DNA of 64,000 bases from assembly GCF_014647115.1 (NCBI RefSeq), contig NZ_BMOO01000004.1:248001-312000 (forward strand). The letters are read 5' to 3'. Shown one piece after another: positions 62,547 through 64,000 of this stretch. The DNA is from Halarchaeum rubridurum. GTDB taxonomy: Archaea; Halobacteriota; Halobacteria; Halobacteriales; Halobacteriaceae. Made by a program: the position numbers and the translations under genes. Numbering within the stretch: the first letter of the stretch is position 1; each line of letters opens with the position of its first letter. The notes under the pieces were generated by a model. That model was not told where the DNA came from and did no database searches. It saw nothing but the letters and a program-made list of their open reading frames with translations.

Positions 62547-62661
62547 CGTTCTACCCCGAACTAGACCGGGCCACGCCGATAAGGATTACTCACGGAACGG
62601 CGATTGCCGTTACCGGCGTTCGTCCGCAAGGATTAGGGTGGTGGACGCCGAACCGGCCTGT

Positions 62662-62826
62662 ATGAGCAGCGGCCAGAACTCCGGCGGACTGATGTCGAGC
62701 GCCGGACTCGTCCGGTACTTCGACTCCGAGGGGCGCAACGCGATCCGAATCAATCCCAAGAGCGTGATGGCGTTCGGGGCCCTCTTCGGCGTCCTCGTCA
62801 TCATGCTGAACGCGCTGACGGTCTGA
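62662..62826 (+). CDS. Preprotein translocase subunit Sec61-beta
   Basis: 54 residues: polar N-terminus (SSGQNSGGLMSSAGLVRYFD), conserved IRINPKSV and one C-terminal helix (MAFGALFGVLVIMLNAL). Small subunit of the SecYE-beta protein-conducting channel. ATG at 62662 selected because it gives the family start. Confidence 0.92.
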   Translation: MSSGQNSGGLMSSAGLVRYFDSEGRNAIRINPKSVMAFGALFGVLVIMLNALTV

Positions 62827-62864
62827 GCCGGGAGCCTTTTTCTCTCCGCGACCCAAGCGGTGGT

Positions 62865-63464
62865 ATGACACTCGAAGTCGGCGTCGTCGCCGTGCAGGGC
62901 GACGTCTCCGAACACGGCGACGCCGCCCGTCGCGCGGCGGCGAACCACGGCGAGGAGGCGGTCGTCCACGAGGTGCGAAGTGCGGGCGTCGTCCCCGACT
63001 GCGACCTGCTGTTGCTCCCCGGCGGCGAGTCGACCGCCATCTCCCGGCTCCTCGAACGCGAGGGCATCGACGAGGAGATCGTCGCCCACGTCGCAGCGGA
63101 GAAACCCGTGTTGGCGACCTGCGCGGGGCTGATCGTCGCCTCGCGCGACGCCCGCGACGAGCGCGTGGAGACGCTCGGGCTCGTGGACGCGACGGTCGAC
63201 CGGAACGCGTTCGGCCGGCAGGTGGACAGCTTCGAGGCCCCGCTGGACGTCACGGGTCTCGACGAACCGTTCCCCGCGGTGTTCATCCGCGCGCCCCTCA
63301 TCGACGAGGTCGGCGACGGCGTGGACGTGCTGGCGTCGTGGGACGGGAAGCCCGTGGCGGTCCGTGACGGTCCGGTCGTCGGAACGTCGTTCCACCCGGA
63401 ATTGACGGCGGACGCGCGCATCCACGACCTGGCGTTCTTCGAGAACGCGGAGGCGGCGCTGTGA
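62865..63464 (+). CDS. pdxT: Pyridoxal 5'-phosphate synthase glutaminase subunit PdxT
   Basis: 199 residues, class I glutamine amidotransferase. Family motifs: VGVVAVQGDVSEH, LLLPGGESTAISRLL, catalytic Cys86 in LATCAGLIV, and the C-terminal His-x-Glu in TSFHPELT. Delivers ammonia to PdxS, which is not in the window. The stop overlaps the next gene by four bases. Confidence 0.95.
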   Translation: MTLEVGVVAVQGDVSEHGDAARRAAANHGEEAVVHEVRSAGVVPDCDLLLLPGGESTAISRLLEREGIDEEIVAHVAAEKPVLATCAGLIVASRDARDERVETLGLVDATVDRNAFGRQVDSFEAPLDVTGLDEPFPAVFIRAPLIDEVGDGVDVLASWDGKPVAVRDGPVVGTSFHPELTADARIHDLAFFENAEAAL

Positions 63465-63952
63465 GCGCCGACGCCGACCCGGGGTCGGACGCGGGCGACG
63501 AGCGCCTTGACGCGAGCATCGCGGGCGTGAAGGTCGCGGGGACGGCGGACGGCCCCGCACCGGTCGTGCTCGTCGACGCCGCGGACGAGGCGGACGTCCT
63601 CCCCATCTTCATCGCGTTCGAGGAGGCCATGAGCATCGCGCACGGCGTCGACGCCGCGGACGTGGGCCGGCCGCTCACGCACGACCTGCTCCTCGACGTG
63701 ATCGAGGAGCTCGGCGGGCGGCTCCTCGACGTCGTGATACGCGCGGAGTCCCACGGCACGTACTACGCGGACGTCAACCTGCGGACGCCGCGCGGGGAGA
63801 CGACGGTGGACGCGCGTCCGAGCGACGCGCTCGCGCTCGCGGCGCGGACGGACGCGCCGATACGGGTCGACGCCGGGGTCTTCGAGGCGGGGCGACGCGA
63901 GCGCTCGGCGTTCGACGACCTCCAGGACATCCGGGAGGTGGCGGCGGAATGA
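63461..63952 (+). CDS. Bifunctional nuclease family protein (DUF151)
   Basis: 163 residues. GTG start at 63461 overlaps the pdxT stop (GTGA). A 25-residue acidic N-terminus precedes the domain, with VVLVDAADEADVLPIFI, RPLTHDLLLDVIEELGG and VDARPSDALALAAR, the latter being the DUF151 hallmark. Members have nuclease activity in some plants and bacteria; the archaeal role is not known. Coupled to both neighbours by four-base overlaps. Confidence 0.88.
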   Translation: MSADADPGSDAGDERLDASIAGVKVAGTADGPAPVVLVDAADEADVLPIFIAFEEAMSIAHGVDAADVGRPLTHDLLLDVIEELGGRLLDVVIRAESHGTYYADVNLRTPRGETTVDARPSDALALAARTDAPIRVDAGVFEAGRRERSAFDDLQDIREVAAE

Positions 63953-64000
63953 GCGACGACCACGACGGGAACGACGGGCACGCCGCGGACGACGCACCCG
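63949..64000 (+). CDS. Start of a further gene (partial, product not identifiable)
   Basis: ATG at 63949 overlaps the DUF151 stop (ATGA). Only 17 residues are visible, MSDDHDGNDGHAADDAP, an acidic leader. In other haloarchaea hisE may lie near pdxT, but the visible part does not allow an assignment. Confidence 0.5.
   Translation, partial: MSDDHDGNDGHAADDAP

Noticed and set aside
61409-62660. Additional gene in the gap 62133-62276
   Set aside because: Short frames there have no start with a promoter and no recognisable composition. The stretch is a plain convergent spacer.

Overview
The window is a stretch of chromosome from a halophilic archaeon (class Halobacteria; genus not resolved). The evidence is the high GC content, strongly acidic proteins, archaeal RNA polymerase split into B'' and B', leaderless TATA-type promoters, an archaeosortase with PGF-CTERM surface glycoproteins, and typical haloarchaeal families (HVO_0476- and HVO_0416-type zinc fingers, type II GAPDH, archaemetzincin, F420 reductase).

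Layout. 1-6.3 kb: the RNA polymerase operon rpoH-rpoB2-rpoB1-rpoA1 on the minus strand (rpoA1 cut by the window edge), then tRNA-Asp. 6.8-31 kb: a large cell-surface region, nearly all on the minus strand. It holds archaeosortase A; an MFS exporter cotranscribed with a COG1361-type exoplasmic protein; a secreted protein of unknown function; two paralogous PGF-CTERM S-layer glycoproteins flanking a 1238-residue modular, sequon-rich surface protein; an RND/MMPL exporter with a second COG1361 protein; and two tandem paralogous CARDB-like membrane-anchored proteins, each with a metal-box-like element between TATA box and start codon. 29.7-38 kb: small membrane proteins, two isoaspartyl-methyltransferase-like genes, an HVO_0476-type zinc finger, a repeat-rich surface protein and an M29-like aminopeptidase. 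37-41.7 kb: the glycolysis/gluconeogenesis cluster gapII-phosphoesterase-pgk-gapI, then hsp20. 41.7-53.5 kb: ATP-grasp ligase, L10e, HerA-like ATPase, cold-shock protein, a TauE/SafE transporter with a short upstream ORF, tRNA-Phe (with a broken partial copy), tRNA-Val, DUF192, an ABC exporter, a small zinc finger, and M32 and M20 peptidases. 53.6-59.7 kb: PIN/KH ATPase, EMC6-like protein, ABCE1 and a GGQ-containing aRF1-like protein without NIKS, suggesting ribosome recycling and rescue. 59.7-64 kb: archaemetzincin, UPF0146, HAD hydrolase, F420 reductase, thioredoxin, Sec61beta, PdxT, DUF151 and the start of one further gene.

Functional links. Archaeosortase A is the expected processor of the two PGF-CTERM S-layer proteins 5-15 kb away. 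Homologous COG1361 proteins are paired with two unrelated exporters, which suggests an exporter-partner role on the outside of the membrane. Several gene 3' ends run directly into short arrays of perfect hairpins that include the stop codon or last codons of the gene. The same kind of hairpin sequence interrupts a partial tRNA-Phe copy. No insertion sequence, CRISPR array or replication origin was seen.
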